Below, piece by piece: positions 19,667-29,152 of a DNA stretch of 64,000 nt. The notes beneath the pieces are model-generated. The model saw nothing but the letters and a program-made list of their open reading frames with translations, was not told the origin of the DNA and ran no database searches. The DNA is from Pseudomonadota bacterium (GTDB lineage: Bacteria > Pseudomonadota > Gammaproteobacteria > Burkholderiales > JABEVD01), in NCBI GenBank assembly GCA_021835845.1, contig JAKBJU010000012.1:1-64000 (forward strand), in the 5' to 3' direction. Each line of letters starts with the position of its first letter. Within the stretch, counting starts at the first letter, position 1. Made by a program: the position numbers and the translations under genes.

Positions 19667-20604
19667 ATGGCGAGCGCAGCGAGAATTTCCCCCGCCCCTC
19701 CGTCGAGAAGCTTTTCCGCAGCGGCCTTCCCTATTGCTTCGAATGCTTCCGGCGCCCCCACCTCCTCGGCACGGATCATCCGGCTACCGTCAGGACTCGC
19801 CACGAAAGCGCGCAGCCTCATTTTCCCATCCGCAATTTCGGCGAATGCGCCGAGCGGCACCTGGCAGCTGCCGCCCAACACCGAACTCACGGCGCGCTCC
19901 GCCAGCACGCATTGCGCCGTCTCGAGGTGGTAGAGCGGCTTCAGGAAATCCGGCAATTCGACTCTGTCGGAGCGGCATTCGATGCCGAGCGCTCCCTGGC
20001 CGACTGCAGGGAGGCTGTCCTCCGGCGAGATCAGGGCCGCTATCCTGTCGGAAAGGCCAAGACGCTTGAGCCCCGCTGCGGCAAGAATGATCGCCTGGTA
20101 CTGCCCCTCGTCCAGCTTCCTGAGTCTGGTCTGGACGTTTCCACGCAAAGCCTCGACTTTCAGATGGGGGAAGCGGTGCCGAATCTGGCTCTCGCGGCGC
20201 AGACTGGAGGTGCCGACCACTGCGCCTTCCGGCAATTCGGCAAGCCCTGAAAAATTGTTGGAAACGAAGGCGTCCCTGGGATCCTCGCGTTCCGTGATCG
20301 CGGCGAGCATGAAGCCTTCCGGCAGCGCCATCGGCACGTCCTTCATGGAATGGACGGCGATGTCGGCGCGACCGTCTTCCAGCGCCTGCTCCAGTTCCTT
20401 GATGAAAAGGCCCTTGCCACCGATTTTGGCCAGCGGCTTGTCGAGGATCTGGTCCCCCTGGGTGGTCATGCCCATTATGCTGCTCCCCGTTTGAGGGTAT
20501 AATAGCCCGAGCCGCCGAGTGATGAATTGCGCCTGCCACATGGCGAGAGCGCTTTCGCGCGAAGCGATGACGATGCTTGCGGGGGGGGAAGCCGCTTGGT
20601 TCAA
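19663..20604 (-). CDS. hemC: Porphobilinogen deaminase (hydroxymethylbilane synthase)
   Basis: Polymerises four porphobilinogens. 313 residues from the chosen start. The dipyrromethane-cofactor cysteine is in [11 protein letters not shown], and the catalytic/substrate segments are [28 protein letters not shown] and LRGNVQTRL. The start is taken as the TTG at 20602-20604 because AGGAGG (20610-20615) lies 5 bases upstream. A GTG two codons earlier overlaps that Shine-Dalgarno sequence. First gene of hemCDXY; its promoter shares 20605-20698 with divergent ppc. Confidence 0.96.
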   Translation of the reverse strand: MNQAASPPASIVIASRESALAMWQAQFITRRLGLLYPQTGSSIMGMTTQGDQILDKPLAKIGGKGLFIKELEQALEDGRADIAVHSMKDVPMALPEGFMLAAITEREDPRDAFVSNNFSGLAELPEGAVVGTSSLRRESQIRHRFPHLKVEALRGNVQTRLRKLDEGQYQAIILAAAGLKRLGLSDRIAALISPEDSLPAVGQGALGIECRSDRVELPDFLKPLYHLETAQCVLAERAVSSVLGGSCQVPLGAFAEIADGKMRLRAFVASPDGSRMIRAEEVGAPEAFEAIGKAAAEKLLDGGAGEILAALAI

Positions 20605-20698
20605 GTTCACCTCCTGTATATTTTTTTAGATTTTAACATGGACGATCAAAGTCCGGGGACAGCGAACACCCTTCGCGTCAAATTAATCCAACACGACC

Positions 20699-23452
20699 AT
20701 GCTTGATCAAACAACTACGCCAGACAAGGACCTTCCGCTTCGCGACGACATCCGCCTTCTGGGACGGATTCTCGGCGACACGCTGCGCGAGCAGGAGGGC
20801 ACGGAAACTTTCGAGCTGATCGAAGCCATCCGGCAATGCGCGATCCGCTTCAGACGGGACGGCGACCCTGCCGCGAAAATGGAGCTGGAAGCCTGCCTGG
20901 GCGACCTTTCCCCGACGGACACCGTGCTCGTCGTGCGCGCCTTCAGCTTCTTCTCGCAGCTCTCCAACATCGCCGAAGACCTGCATCACAACAGGCGCCG
21001 CCGCGCCCACCAGATCGCAGGATCCAAGCCCCAGGAAGGCAGCATCGCCCTGGCGCTGGAGCGCATTCTGGAAACCGGGCTGGATCGCGAAAAAATCGCG
21101 GCATTTTTCGAGCATGCGATGATCGTCCCGGTGCTGACCGCCCATCCCACTGAAGTCCAGCGCAAGAGCATACTGGACAGGCAGCGCGAAATCGCCGATC
21201 TGCTCACGCAGAGAGACCGCATCCAGCTCACTCCCGAAGAGCAGGCCCAGAACGAGGAAGCGCTGCGGCGCGTCGTTCTGACGCTCTGGCAGACCAGGGT
21301 GCTGCGTTCCGCGCGCCTCAAGGTGGAAGACGAAATCGAAAACGGCCTCGCCTTCTACCGCTACACCTTCCTGCGCGAAGTGGCCGCGCTTTACGCCGAA
21401 ATCGAGGACTTGCTGGAAGAGCGTCTCGGCAGCCGCATTTCCCTTCCGTCCTTCCTGCGCATCGGAAGCTGGATCGGCGGCGACAGGGACGGCAATCCCT
21501 TCGTCACCCATCAAGTCACGCTCCGCGCGGCAGAGCGGCAATCTACCGTGGCGCTGGACTTCTACCTGGAGGAAATCCACAAGCTCGGCAGGGAACTCAG
21601 CCAGTCGATACGCCTGGTCGACATTTCGTTCGAGCTCGAAAAGCTCGCCTCGGAATCCCCCGACAAATCCGACCACAGGATAGACGAACCCTACCGCCGC
21701 GCCCTGATCCGGATATATTCCAGGCTTGCCGCCACGGCGCAGAAGCTCGACCACCATGCCGCAGAGCGCGCGCCGGTGGGCATTTCGGAGCCCTACGAGA
21801 ATGTCCGGGAATTCATCGGCGAACTCGACATCCTGAGCGATTCCCTGATGACGCACGGTTCGGCCCGGGTCGTGAACGGCAGGCTGCGCCAATTGCGCAG
21901 GACCGCAGAAGTCTTCGGATTTCATCTCGCCCCCCTGGACATGCGCCAGCACAGCGGCATCCACGAGGAAACCGTTGCCGAGCTTTTCCAGCATGCCGGG
22001 AAGACGGGCTATGCGGCGCTTTCCGAGGAAGCGCGCTGCAAATGGCTGCTCGACGAAATCACGACATCCCGCCCGCTGCGCGATGCCCATGCCGAATACA
22101 GCCAGAATGTCGAGAACGAGCTGAGCATCCTGGATACCGTCGGCGACATCCACAGGCGCTACGGACGCGCGGCGCTGCCCAACTACATCATCTCGAAGAC
22201 CGCCAGCGTGAGCGACATGCTCGAAGTCGCCCTGCTCCTCAAGGAAGCGGGATTGCTCAAGACGGGGGCAAAACCGGAACTTCAGGTCAACATCATTCCG
22301 CTTTTCGAAACCATCGACGATCTGCGCGGCTGCGGCCCGATCATGGAAAAACTGTTTTCCATTCCCGCCTACAGGAAGCTGCTGGAGAGCCGCAGCAATG
22401 TCCAGGAAGTGATGCTCGGCTATTCCGACAGCAACAAGGATGGCGGATTCCTGACTTCGAACTGGGAGCTTTACAAGGCGGAAGTCGAACTCGTCAACGT
22501 ATTCAAAAAGCATGGCGTTACGCTCCGCCTTTTCCACGGACGCGGCGGCACCGTGGGCCGCGGCGGCGGGCCAAGCTATCAGGCCATCCTCGCCCAGCCG
22601 CCAGGCAGCGTGAACGGGCAGATACGCATCACCGAGCAGGGAGAAGTGATCGCGAGCAAGTATTCCGATCCCGAGATAGGCCGGCGCAATCTGGAAAGAA
22701 TCGTCGCTGCGACCATGGAAGCGACCCTGATCCATCACAATCGGGAGCATAATTCCGAGCATTTCAGGGTGATGGAGGAATTGAGCCTGGAAGCCTATGA
22801 TGCCTATCGCAACCTGGTCTACGAGACCCCCGGCTTCATCAGCTTCTTCAGGGAAGCCACGCCGATCAACGAGATCGCCGAATTGCACATCGGCAGCCGC
22901 CCCGCTTCCCGCAGGGCGTCCGACAGGATAGAAGACCTGAGGGCGATCCCCTGGGTATTCAGCTGGGGGCTCAACCGCATCTCTCTCCCCGGCTGGTACG
23001 GATTCGGCACGGCGGCCGAATCCTTCGTCGGGCGCGAGGGCGAAAAAGGGATCGGGCTGCTGCGGGAAATGTATTCTACCTGGCCCTTCATGCAGACGCT
23101 CCTCTCCAACATGGACATGGTGCTCGGGAAAACCGACATCAACATCGCCTCGCGCTATGCCGAACTCGTCGGAGACCGGACGCTGAGAGATGCGATTTTC
23201 GACAGGATCCGAAGCGAACACGAAAAGACGGTGAAGATGCTTTTCCTCATCACCGGAAACCAGGAGCTGCTGCAGGACAACCCGATGCTCAGCCGCAGCA
23301 TCCGCAACAGGAGCCCCTACATCGACCCGCTCAATCACCTCCAGGTCGACCTGCTGCGCAGATTCAGGGAAGGCGACAACGAGGAGAAGGTCAAGCGTGC
23401 CATCCTGCTCTCCGTCAACGGAATCGCCGCAGGACTCAGAAACAGCGGATGA
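20699..23452 (+). CDS. ppc: Phosphoenolpyruvate carboxylase
   Basis: A 917-residue cytoplasmic enzyme carboxylating PEP to oxaloacetate (anaplerosis, or carbon entry in autotrophs). The catalytic His segment VLTAHPTEVQRKS, GGDRDGNP, LGYSDSNKDGG and the mobile glycine loop FHGRGGTVGRGGGPS are intact. The C-terminus RNSG corresponds to the family's conserved terminal RNTG. Length is standard for bacterial PEPC. The ATG at 20699 has no strong Shine-Dalgarno sequence. It is divergent from hemC and followed 10 bases later by a permease gene. Confidence 0.97.
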   Translation: MLDQTTTPDKDLPLRDDIRLLGRILGDTLREQEGTETFELIEAIRQCAIRFRRDGDPAAKMELEACLGDLSPTDTVLVVRAFSFFSQLSNIAEDLHHNRRRRAHQIAGSKPQEGSIALALERILETGLDREKIAAFFEHAMIVPVLTAHPTEVQRKSILDRQREIADLLTQRDRIQLTPEEQAQNEEALRRVVLTLWQTRVLRSARLKVEDEIENGLAFYRYTFLREVAALYAEIEDLLEERLGSRISLPSFLRIGSWIGGDRDGNPFVTHQVTLRAAERQSTVALDFYLEEIHKLGRELSQSIRLVDISFELEKLASESPDKSDHRIDEPYRRALIRIYSRLAATAQKLDHHAAERAPVGISEPYENVREFIGELDILSDSLMTHGSARVVNGRLRQLRRTAEVFGFHLAPLDMRQHSGIHEETVAELFQHAGKTGYAALSEEARCKWLLDEITTSRPLRDAHAEYSQNVENELSILDTVGDIHRRYGRAALPNYIISKTASVSDMLEVALLLKEAGLLKTGAKPELQVNIIPLFETIDDLRGCGPIMEKLFSIPAYRKLLESRSNVQEVMLGYSDSNKDGGFLTSNWELYKAEVELVNVFKKHGVTLRLFHGRGGTVGRGGGPSYQAILAQPPGSVNGQIRITEQGEVIASKYSDPEIGRRNLERIVAATMEATLIHHNREHNSEHFRVMEELSLEAYDAYRNLVYETPGFISFFREATPINEIAELHIGSRPASRRASDRIEDLRAIPWVFSWGLNRISLPGWYGFGTAAESFVGREGEKGIGLLREMYSTWPFMQTLLSNMDMVLGKTDINIASRYAELVGDRTLRDAIFDRIRSEHEKTVKMLFLITGNQELLQDNPMLSRSIRNRSPYIDPLNHLQVDLLRRFREGDNEEKVKRAILLSVNGIAAGLRNSG

Positions 23453-23462
23453 GTGGCGGCTT

Positions 23463-25436
23463 ATGCTCGAGTTCGAAAAAGTACGCAAGATACTGATCGG
23501 CTCCAGCCGGGACCCGCTCAACCCGGACACCCGAAGGCACATCGTTCTCGTCGCATTCCTGGCCTGGATCGGACTCGGGGCGGACGGCCTTTCCTCTTCC
23601 TGCTACGGCCCGGAAGAAGCCTTCCTCGCCCTGGGACACCACACTCATCTCGGGCTCTACCTCGCCCTTGTCACCGCGATCACCGTCTTCATCATCTCCA
23701 TCGCCTACAACCAGGTGATCGAACTCTTCCCTTCGGGAGGCGGCGGATACAAGGTGGCGACCCAGCTGATCGGGCCCTATGCCGGCCTGGTTTCGGGCTC
23801 CGCGCTGATCGTCGATTACATGCTCACCATATCGATCTCGGTCGCGAGCGGGATCGATGCCCTGTTCAGCCTATTTCCGGCCAGCATGCTCCATCTCAAG
23901 CTGGCTTCCGAAATCTTCGTGCTGTTCGTCCTGATTTTGCTCAATTTGCGCGGCATGAAAGAATCGATCCAGATACTGATGCCGATCTTCCTCGGATTCT
24001 TTCTCACCCATGCCTTCCTCATCTCCTACGGCATATGGATTCATTCCGAGAGGCTGTCCACCCTGATACCCGAGACGCTCAGCGAAACCACGGAAATGAG
24101 CCGCAACCTCGGGTGGGTATTCATCGCCTCCCTGTTTCTCAGGGCCTATTCGCTCGGAGGCGGCACCTACACCGGGATCGAAGCGGTATCGAACAACGTC
24201 AACATGCTGGTCGAACCCAGAGTCAAAACCGGCAAATGGACCATGTTCTACATGGCCGCCTCCCTCTCCTTCACTGCAGCCGGAATCATTCTGCTCTACC
24301 TGATCTGGCAGGTAAAGCCGGTGGAAGGCCAGACGCTCAATGCGGTGGCATTCCAGGCGATATTCTCCCATCTCGGTTTGGGCACGCCCTTCGCGCAGCA
24401 TGCCGAACTTGCAGTCGTAATGGCCCTCGAAGCCGGGCTCTTGCTGGTCGCAGCCAATACCGGCTTCCTGGGCGGGCCCATGGTGATGGCGAACATGGCA
24501 GCGGACTCCTGGGTGCCGAGGCAGTTCGGCCAGCTCTCCAGCCGTCTCGTCACGCAAAACGGCATCCTGATGATGGGAATTGCAGCCTTCTTCATCCTGC
24601 TCTGGACCAAAGGGCAAGTCTCGCTGCTCGTCGTGCTCTACAGCATCAATGTTTTCCTGACCTTTTCGATGTCGATTTTCGGGCTTTGCCTGCACTGGTG
24701 GCGCAACCGGCGCGGCGACAAGAAATGGCTGCCCCGCTTCCTGCTCTCCCTTGTCGGCCTTTGCGTCACTGCCAGCATCCTGGTCGTCACCACGGTTGAG
24801 AAATTCATGGAAGGCGGCTGGATGACCATCCTGATCACGCTGGTCGTGATCGCAGCCTTCCTCCTGATCCACAGGCATTACGAGGAAACCCGGGTACAGC
24901 TCAGGAAGGTCGACGATCTCTATTCCGGGCAGAAAGCCATGGAAACCGAGGCGCCCCCGCCGCAGCTTGATCCGTCGCTCCCGACCGCCGTGTTCCTGTC
25001 CGGAAAGAACCGCGGCCTCGGCATGCACGCACTGCTATGGGTGCTGAGGATGTTCCCGGGGCATTTCAAGAATTTCATTTTCGTGGCGGTGGGGGAAGTC
25101 GATCTGCAGAGCTACGACGGGGAAGGGGCGCTGCGCACACTGAAATACAAGATCGAAAATTCGCAGCGCTATTATGTGAATTTCTGCCACCAGCACGGGC
25201 TCGCGGCAACCACCTTCGAAGCCTACGGCACCGACCCGCTGGAAGAGCTGTTCCACCTCACCGAAAAAATCATGAAGGATTACCCCTTGAGCATCTGCTT
25301 CGCCAGCAAGCTGATTTTCGTTCACGACAACATCTTCACGCGCTGGCTGCACAACCAGACTGCCGTGGCGATGCAAAGGCGGCTTCATCTCCAGGGACAG
25401 CAGATGGTGATCCTGCCGATGAAGCTCGATATGTGA
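23463..25436 (+). CDS. APC-superfamily permease with cytosolic C-terminal domain
   Basis: A 657-residue transporter. About 12 hydrophobic segments span residues 30-490, including the APC-type glycine-rich motif FPSGGGGYKVATQLIGPYAGL near TM2. A hydrophilic tail of roughly 150 residues follows (from about 500), with alternating strands and helices (FVAVGEVDLQSYDGEGALRT). The combination resembles amino-acid/polyamine permeases and also KUP/KimA-like potassium transporters with cytosolic tails; the substrate cannot be fixed from sequence alone. The ATG at 23463 lies 10 bases after ppc. The 3' end abuts rnpB. Confidence 0.8.
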   Translation: MLEFEKVRKILIGSSRDPLNPDTRRHIVLVAFLAWIGLGADGLSSSCYGPEEAFLALGHHTHLGLYLALVTAITVFIISIAYNQVIELFPSGGGGYKVATQLIGPYAGLVSGSALIVDYMLTISISVASGIDALFSLFPASMLHLKLASEIFVLFVLILLNLRGMKESIQILMPIFLGFFLTHAFLISYGIWIHSERLSTLIPETLSETTEMSRNLGWVFIASLFLRAYSLGGGTYTGIEAVSNNVNMLVEPRVKTGKWTMFYMAASLSFTAAGIILLYLIWQVKPVEGQTLNAVAFQAIFSHLGLGTPFAQHAELAVVMALEAGLLLVAANTGFLGGPMVMANMAADSWVPRQFGQLSSRLVTQNGILMMGIAAFFILLWTKGQVSLLVVLYSINVFLTFSMSIFGLCLHWWRNRRGDKKWLPRFLLSLVGLCVTASILVVTTVEKFMEGGWMTILITLVVIAAFLLIHRHYEETRVQLRKVDDLYSGQKAMETEAPPPQLDPSLPTAVFLSGKNRGLGMHALLWVLRMFPGHFKNFIFVAVGEVDLQSYDGEGALRTLKYKIENSQRYYVNFCHQHGLAATTFEAYGTDPLEELFHLTEKIMKDYPLSICFASKLIFVHDNIFTRWLHNQTAVAMQRRLHLQGQQMVILPMKLDM

Positions 25437-25439
25437 ATT

Positions 25440-25781
25440 AGCTGGCCGATAAGCCGGGTTCTGTCTTGGACAGTCATTCCTCTAGGCCCTGGATTACTCC
25501 AGGGCTCAAGCAACCTACCCGGGAACAGCGCGAGCCACGCTATGGTTCCCCTATTTGGTCTTGCTCCGGATGGGGTTTGCCGTGCCGCCTGCGTTACCGC
25601 AGACGCGGTGCGCTCTTGCCGCACCTTTTCACCCTTGCCTGTGTCCTCGCGGACCATCGGCGGTCTGTTTTCTGTGGCACTTTCCATGGCCTCACGGCCT
25701 CCGGCAGTTAACCGGCATCCCGCTCTGCGGAGCCCGGACTTTCCTCTCCCCTATTCGGGCAGCGACTGTCTGGCCAGCTGC
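25440..25781 (-). ncRNA. rnpB: RNase P RNA, bacterial class A
   Basis: Read on the minus strand, the 5' helix AGCTGGCCAGACAGTCGCTG pairs with the 3' end CGGCTTATCGGCCAGCT. The universal blocks are all present: GAGGAAAGTCCGGGCTCC, CACAGAAAACAGACCGCC, AAGGGTGAAAAGGTGCGG, GAGCGCACCG, GGCAAACCCCATCCGGAGCA, CCAAATAGGGG and GACAGAACCCGGCTTA. The length of about 342 nt fits type A. It is the catalytic subunit maturing tRNA 5' ends. It is squeezed between the permease stop (3 bases away) and the M17 peptidase gene. Confidence 0.97.
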
Positions 25782-25785
25782 ATCC

Positions 25786-25791
25786 ATTCTA
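25786..25791 (-). promoter_or_regulatory. rnpB -10 element
   Basis: TAGAAT on the minus strand lies 6-7 bases before the expected rnpB 5' end at about 25779. No good -35 is visible at the standard distance (TGCGAA region). The element directly abuts the stop codon of the upstream M17 gene, so rnpB initiation overlaps that gene's 3' end. Confidence 0.5.
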
Positions 25792-27210
25792 TCATTGATT
25801 CGCCCAGCTTCGCAGGAACGCCATGCCCCAATTCACGCCGAAGCCGGTGATGTCGGTTGAAACCGCCCCGAGCCCGCCCTTGCAGTTGCTGGCTGAAAGA
25901 TCCAGATGCAGCCAGGGAACATCCTTTTCGACGAATCTATCGAGAAAGCGAACTGCCAGAATATGGTCCGCATCGCCTTCCAGAGTGCACTGCTTGATAT
26001 CGGCAGCATCGCTTTCCAGATCCTTGCCGTAATCGGCATCGGCAGGAAAGGCGCAAAGCCGCTCGCCACTCGACTTGCCGCAGGCCACCGCCATTTCGAG
26101 CAGTTTCTCGCTGTTTCCCAGGACGCCGCTGTAGCGGCTCCCCAGCGCGACGCCCATGCTGCCGGTGAGGGTCGCGAAATCGATCACGATGTCCGGGCGC
26201 TCCCGGCTCGCCAGGGTGAGCGCATCGGCAAGCACCATGCGCCCTTCCGCATCGGTGTGCACGATCTCTATGGTCGTCCCGTTGAGCGCCGTCACGACAT
26301 CGTTCTGTTTGTAGGCTTTCGGGCTGATGTGGTTTTGCGCGATGGCGAGCCAGCAGTCGATCGCAATATCGAGCTTCGCTTCCGATGCGGCGAGCAGTAT
26401 TCCGAGGGCGACCGCAGAGCCGTTCATGTCCTCGTGCATGCCGTGCATGTAGCGCGCAGGCTTCAGGTTGTGCCCGCCGGTGTCGAAGCATATCCCCTTG
26501 CCCACCAGGGAAGCCCGCTTCCTTGCCGCTTCCTGGCGGTAGGCCAGATGCACGATGGCGGCATCGTCGACTAGGCTTCCCTGGGCGACTGCGCAGAAGG
26601 CGCCGGCCCCCATTTCACGGAGCTTGTCGAAACCGTATTCCTCGTGAATCCAGCCATGAGTGTGCGCGAGCCCTGCGATTTTTTCCCGATAGGTTCCGGG
26701 AGTGAGTTCATTGGGCGGCAAAGCGGTGAGGTTCCTCGCCAGGAAGTTGCCCAGGCTTGCCGCGCGGATTGCGGAAAAATCGCCCTCGAATCCGAACAGC
26801 TCGATTTCCTGCAGCTTTCCCGGCTGCTTGCTCTTTCTGCTCGAGAGCGGACAGCCGTTGATCCAGGCGACATAGAGGGCGACTTCGGCGAGCGTTCTTC
26901 TTGCCATTTCGCTGCCGTAAACCGCAATGGCGATTCTTGTCGGTTCTTCCTCCAGAATCGGCGCAAGCGCCTTCCTCAGCACAGTCGCTTTCTCGAATTC
27001 GCTCTTGTCCGGATCGACCATGGCCCAGACCCGCATCTCGCCGCTGTCCGCCACAACCGGCTTTTCAGCCAGGTCCGAAATTTCAAGCTGCTTTCTCGCC
27101 ATGATCCTGTCGAGAACAGCTTTCTCCGGAATCGTTTCAGGATCGGGAAAGAGGAAAAGGACATGCGCGCCTTCCGGCTTTCCTCGGCTCTGTTTCAGTT
27201 CTGCAAGCAT
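25792..27210 (-). CDS. M17 (leucyl aminopeptidase) family metallopeptidase, PepA paralogue
   Basis: A 472-residue two-domain M17 protein. The C-terminal catalytic domain keeps the metal-binding elements [16 protein letters not shown] (Lys, Asp), MHEDMNG (Asp) and TDAEGRM (Asp, Glu, Arg). The canonical NTDAEGR reads HTDAEGR and MKYDM reads MHEDM, so substrate handling may differ from PepA at 42.5 kb. The N-terminal domain (about 1-160) is divergent. ATG at 27208-27210 with AAGGA upstream. Divergent from thyA with a 67-bp gap; rnpB starts at its stop codon. Confidence 0.88.
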   Translation of the reverse strand: MLAELKQSRGKPEGAHVLFLFPDPETIPEKAVLDRIMARKQLEISDLAEKPVVADSGEMRVWAMVDPDKSEFEKATVLRKALAPILEEEPTRIAIAVYGSEMARRTLAEVALYVAWINGCPLSSRKSKQPGKLQEIELFGFEGDFSAIRAASLGNFLARNLTALPPNELTPGTYREKIAGLAHTHGWIHEEYGFDKLREMGAGAFCAVAQGSLVDDAAIVHLAYRQEAARKRASLVGKGICFDTGGHNLKPARYMHGMHEDMNGSAVALGILLAASEAKLDIAIDCWLAIAQNHISPKAYKQNDVVTALNGTTIEIVHTDAEGRMVLADALTLASRERPDIVIDFATLTGSMGVALGSRYSGVLGNSEKLLEMAVACGKSSGERLCAFPADADYGKDLESDAADIKQCTLEGDADHILAVRFLDRFVEKDVPWLHLDLSASNCKGGLGAVSTDITGFGVNWGMAFLRSWANQ

Positions 27211-27277
27211 CTCGGATTCCTTCCGTGGAAAACGGCATTATAATGGCTATCTTTGCCATGCGCCGGAAGACAAGAAC

Positions 27278-28249
27278 ATGAAGCAATACCTCGATCTGGT
27301 CAGGACCATTTTGGAAACGGGATCCTGGCAGGAGAACCGGACCGGAATACGGACCATCAGCATCCCCGGGGCGATGATGCGCTTCGATTTGCAGGCCGGG
27401 TTCCCCGCAGTGACCACGCGGCGTCTTGCCTTCAAATCGGCAGTCGGGGAGATGGTCGGCTTCCTGCGCGCGAGCAAAAGCGCAGCCGAATTCCGGGCGC
27501 TCGGCTGCAAGGTCTGGGACCAGAACGCCAACGAGAACGCCCAGTGGCTCGCCAACCCTTGCCGCCAGGGAGAAGACGATCTGGGGGAAATCTACGGCGT
27601 GCAGTGGCGAAAATGGCCCGCTTACAAGCTGCTCGATGCTTCGAGGGAAGCGCAGATCGCCGATGCCGTGCAAAAGGGGTATGCCGTGGTCGCGAAATTT
27701 TCCGAAAACGGCAATGAGCGCGTGCTGCTCTACAAGGCAGTCGACCAGTTGCGCCAGTGCCTCGACACCATCGTGAACAATCCTGCCGACCGGCGCATCC
27801 TCTTTCACGGCTGGAACTGCGCGCAGCTCGACGAAATGGCCCTCCCTCCCTGTCATCTGCTCTACCAGTTCCTGCCCAATGCATCGAAAAAAGAGCTCTC
27901 TCTCTGCCTCTACATCCGAAGCAACGACGTCGGCCTCGGCACGCCTTTCAACATCACCGAGGGTGCGGTGCTATTGAGCCTGGTCGGAAGGCTGACCGGC
28001 TACGCGCCGCGCTGGCTCACCTATTTCATCGGGGATGCGCACATCTACGAAAATCACCTCGACATGCTGAACGAGCAGCTCAGAAGAGAGCCACTCCCTT
28101 CGCCGCGCCTGGCGATTGCAGACCGGATCCCCGAATTTGCGAAAACAGGGAAATACCAGCCCGAGTGGCTCGGAATGGTGGAACCCTCCGACTTCTCCCT
28201 GGAAAACTATCTGCATCACCCTCCCCTGACTGCGCCCATGGCGGTCTGA
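27278..28249 (+). CDS. thyA: Thymidylate synthase
   Basis: Methylates dUMP to dTMP using methylene-tetrahydrofolate. At 323 residues it is longer than the 264-residue E. coli enzyme because of an insertion in the first half, as in other betaproteobacterial forms. The catalytic Cys lies in [10 protein letters not shown], phosphate-binding arginines in [10 protein letters not shown], and the dUMP-contacting segments are [14 protein letters not shown] and [10 protein letters not shown]. The ATG at 27278 has GGAAG about 10 bases upstream. It functionally complements nrdAB in dNTP supply. Confidence 0.97.
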   Translation: MKQYLDLVRTILETGSWQENRTGIRTISIPGAMMRFDLQAGFPAVTTRRLAFKSAVGEMVGFLRASKSAAEFRALGCKVWDQNANENAQWLANPCRQGEDDLGEIYGVQWRKWPAYKLLDASREAQIADAVQKGYAVVAKFSENGNERVLLYKAVDQLRQCLDTIVNNPADRRILFHGWNCAQLDEMALPPCHLLYQFLPNASKKELSLCLYIRSNDVGLGTPFNITEGAVLLSLVGRLTGYAPRWLTYFIGDAHIYENHLDMLNEQLRREPLPSPRLAIADRIPEFAKTGKYQPEWLGMVEPSDFSLENYLHHPPLTAPMAV

Positions 28250-28252
28250 ACA

Positions 28253-28302
28253 TTGACTTTCCGAAATGAGGGCCTACACTCCAGATGGGATCCCAAATCT
28301 GG
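28253..28302 (+). promoter_or_regulatory. Sigma70-like promoter followed by palindromic operator-like site
   Basis: TTGACT (28253-28258), a 16-bp spacer and TACACT (28275-28280) form a good promoter immediately after thyA. Right at the expected transcription start lies an imperfect palindrome with arms CCAGAT (28281-28286) and ATCTGG (28297-28302) around GGGATCCC (28287-28294). It could be a repressor operator or a 5' hairpin. GGAGG of the next gene overlaps its right end, so the site could also mask the ribosome binding site. Confidence 0.5.
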
Positions 28303-28309
28303 AGGTGGC

Positions 28310-28558
28310 ATGCGGCTTCAAATTGTTTTGATCGTCGCTCTGGGATTGATGATGCCGGGCGCTTTCGCCGATCAGCCGGACAAATCGCCAGCAGGGAAAG
28401 CTGCCGAAAAGCACGAATTGAAGAAAGCGAAAAAGGAGAAAGCGGAAGAGAAGAAGACCGAAAAGTCCCGGGGGAATGCGACGAAGGAAGAAGCGCCCGG
28501 GGATCAGATGCTGCCCAATCCCTGCCATGGCAATCCACCTCCCTCCTGGTGCAAATGA
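28310..28558 (+). CDS. Small secreted Lys/Glu-rich protein
   Basis: An 82-residue product. Residues 1-20 (MRLQIVLIVALGLMMPGAFA) are a clear signal peptide ending AFA-D. The mature part is extremely charged (repeated KKAKKEKAEEKK-type stretch, residues about 35-60), probably helical or disordered. It ends in a small motif with two cysteines, PCHGNPPPSWCK. The ATG at 28310 follows GGAGG by 4 bases. No homologue is recognised. It heads a run with the membrane protein and GGDEF genes and has its own promoter. Confidence 0.65.
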   Translation: MRLQIVLIVALGLMMPGAFADQPDKSPAGKAAEKHELKKAKKEKAEEKKTEKSRGNATKEEAPGDQMLPNPCHGNPPPSWCK

Positions 28559-29102
28559 GCTGGAAAGACTCAAGCTCTGGTCGGATATCATCGCCACCTG
28601 GGTGACGATCATCGGCGTCTTTTCCGGCGGCATTTTCGCGGTACTGCAATATGCCGACCGGGCCTCGGCCGAGCGTGTCAGGGAAACGCTGCAGTATGTC
28701 GAAAAATACAATGAAGGCCCGCTCCTCCAGGCAAGGACACGGCTCGAGGATTTCTGGAACCCCAGGGCGGAGGAGATTTTCGCCAAACAAAGGCAGGGCG
28801 AGGGCATGCTTTATGCCTATCTCGATACCGGGATACGCAGGAACCGGTTGGAAGGCGATGCCAGCCTCCTTAACGCGTTCTTCGACAATCTCCGCACCTG
28901 CACCTGCGCGAAACTTTGCGACCTGGCAACGGTCGAACGCTTTTTCGGGAAGGAAGCTGCCGACCTCAACGGTCTGCTTTTTCCCTATGCAGCCGAACAG
29001 CGCAAAAGGCTCAACGACGCCTCGATCGGCGCATCTCTTGAGCTGTTGGCTAAAAGCCGCAAGCCCGGCTTCGCCCGGGCCTACTGCGCCTCCGGCCGGT
29101 GA
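28527..29102 (+). CDS. Hypothetical protein with one N-terminal membrane helix
   Basis: A 191-residue protein if started at the ATG 28527, which overlaps the previous gene by 32 bases in another frame; the start is uncertain because no strong Shine-Dalgarno sequence is visible. One membrane helix lies at residues about 18-42 (IATWVTIIGVFSGGIFAVLQ). A helical cytosolic region with a cysteine cluster CTCAKLC at mid-length follows. I do not recognise the family. A 5'-overlap with the secreted peptide gene and a 50-bp gap to the GGDEF gene suggest an operon. Confidence 0.55.
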   Translation: MAIHLPPGANELERLKLWSDIIATWVTIIGVFSGGIFAVLQYADRASAERVRETLQYVEKYNEGPLLQARTRLEDFWNPRAEEIFAKQRQGEGMLYAYLDTGIRRNRLEGDASLLNAFFDNLRTCTCAKLCDLATVERFFGKEAADLNGLLFPYAAEQRKRLNDASIGASLELLAKSRKPGFARAYCASGR

Positions 29103-29152
29103 CCGGGACAGGCGGATTTTCAGAAGCAGCAACATCGGAAGAAGGAGAAGAA

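Noticed and set aside
20611-20640. T-rich stretch between hemC and ppc as a terminator
   Set aside because: Both genes point away from it, and there is no GC stem beside the T tract.
20678-23542. 954-codon open frame antisense to ppc
   Set aside because: A shadow of the GC-rich ppc codons; its product has no domain pattern, and the sense strand is unmistakably ppc.
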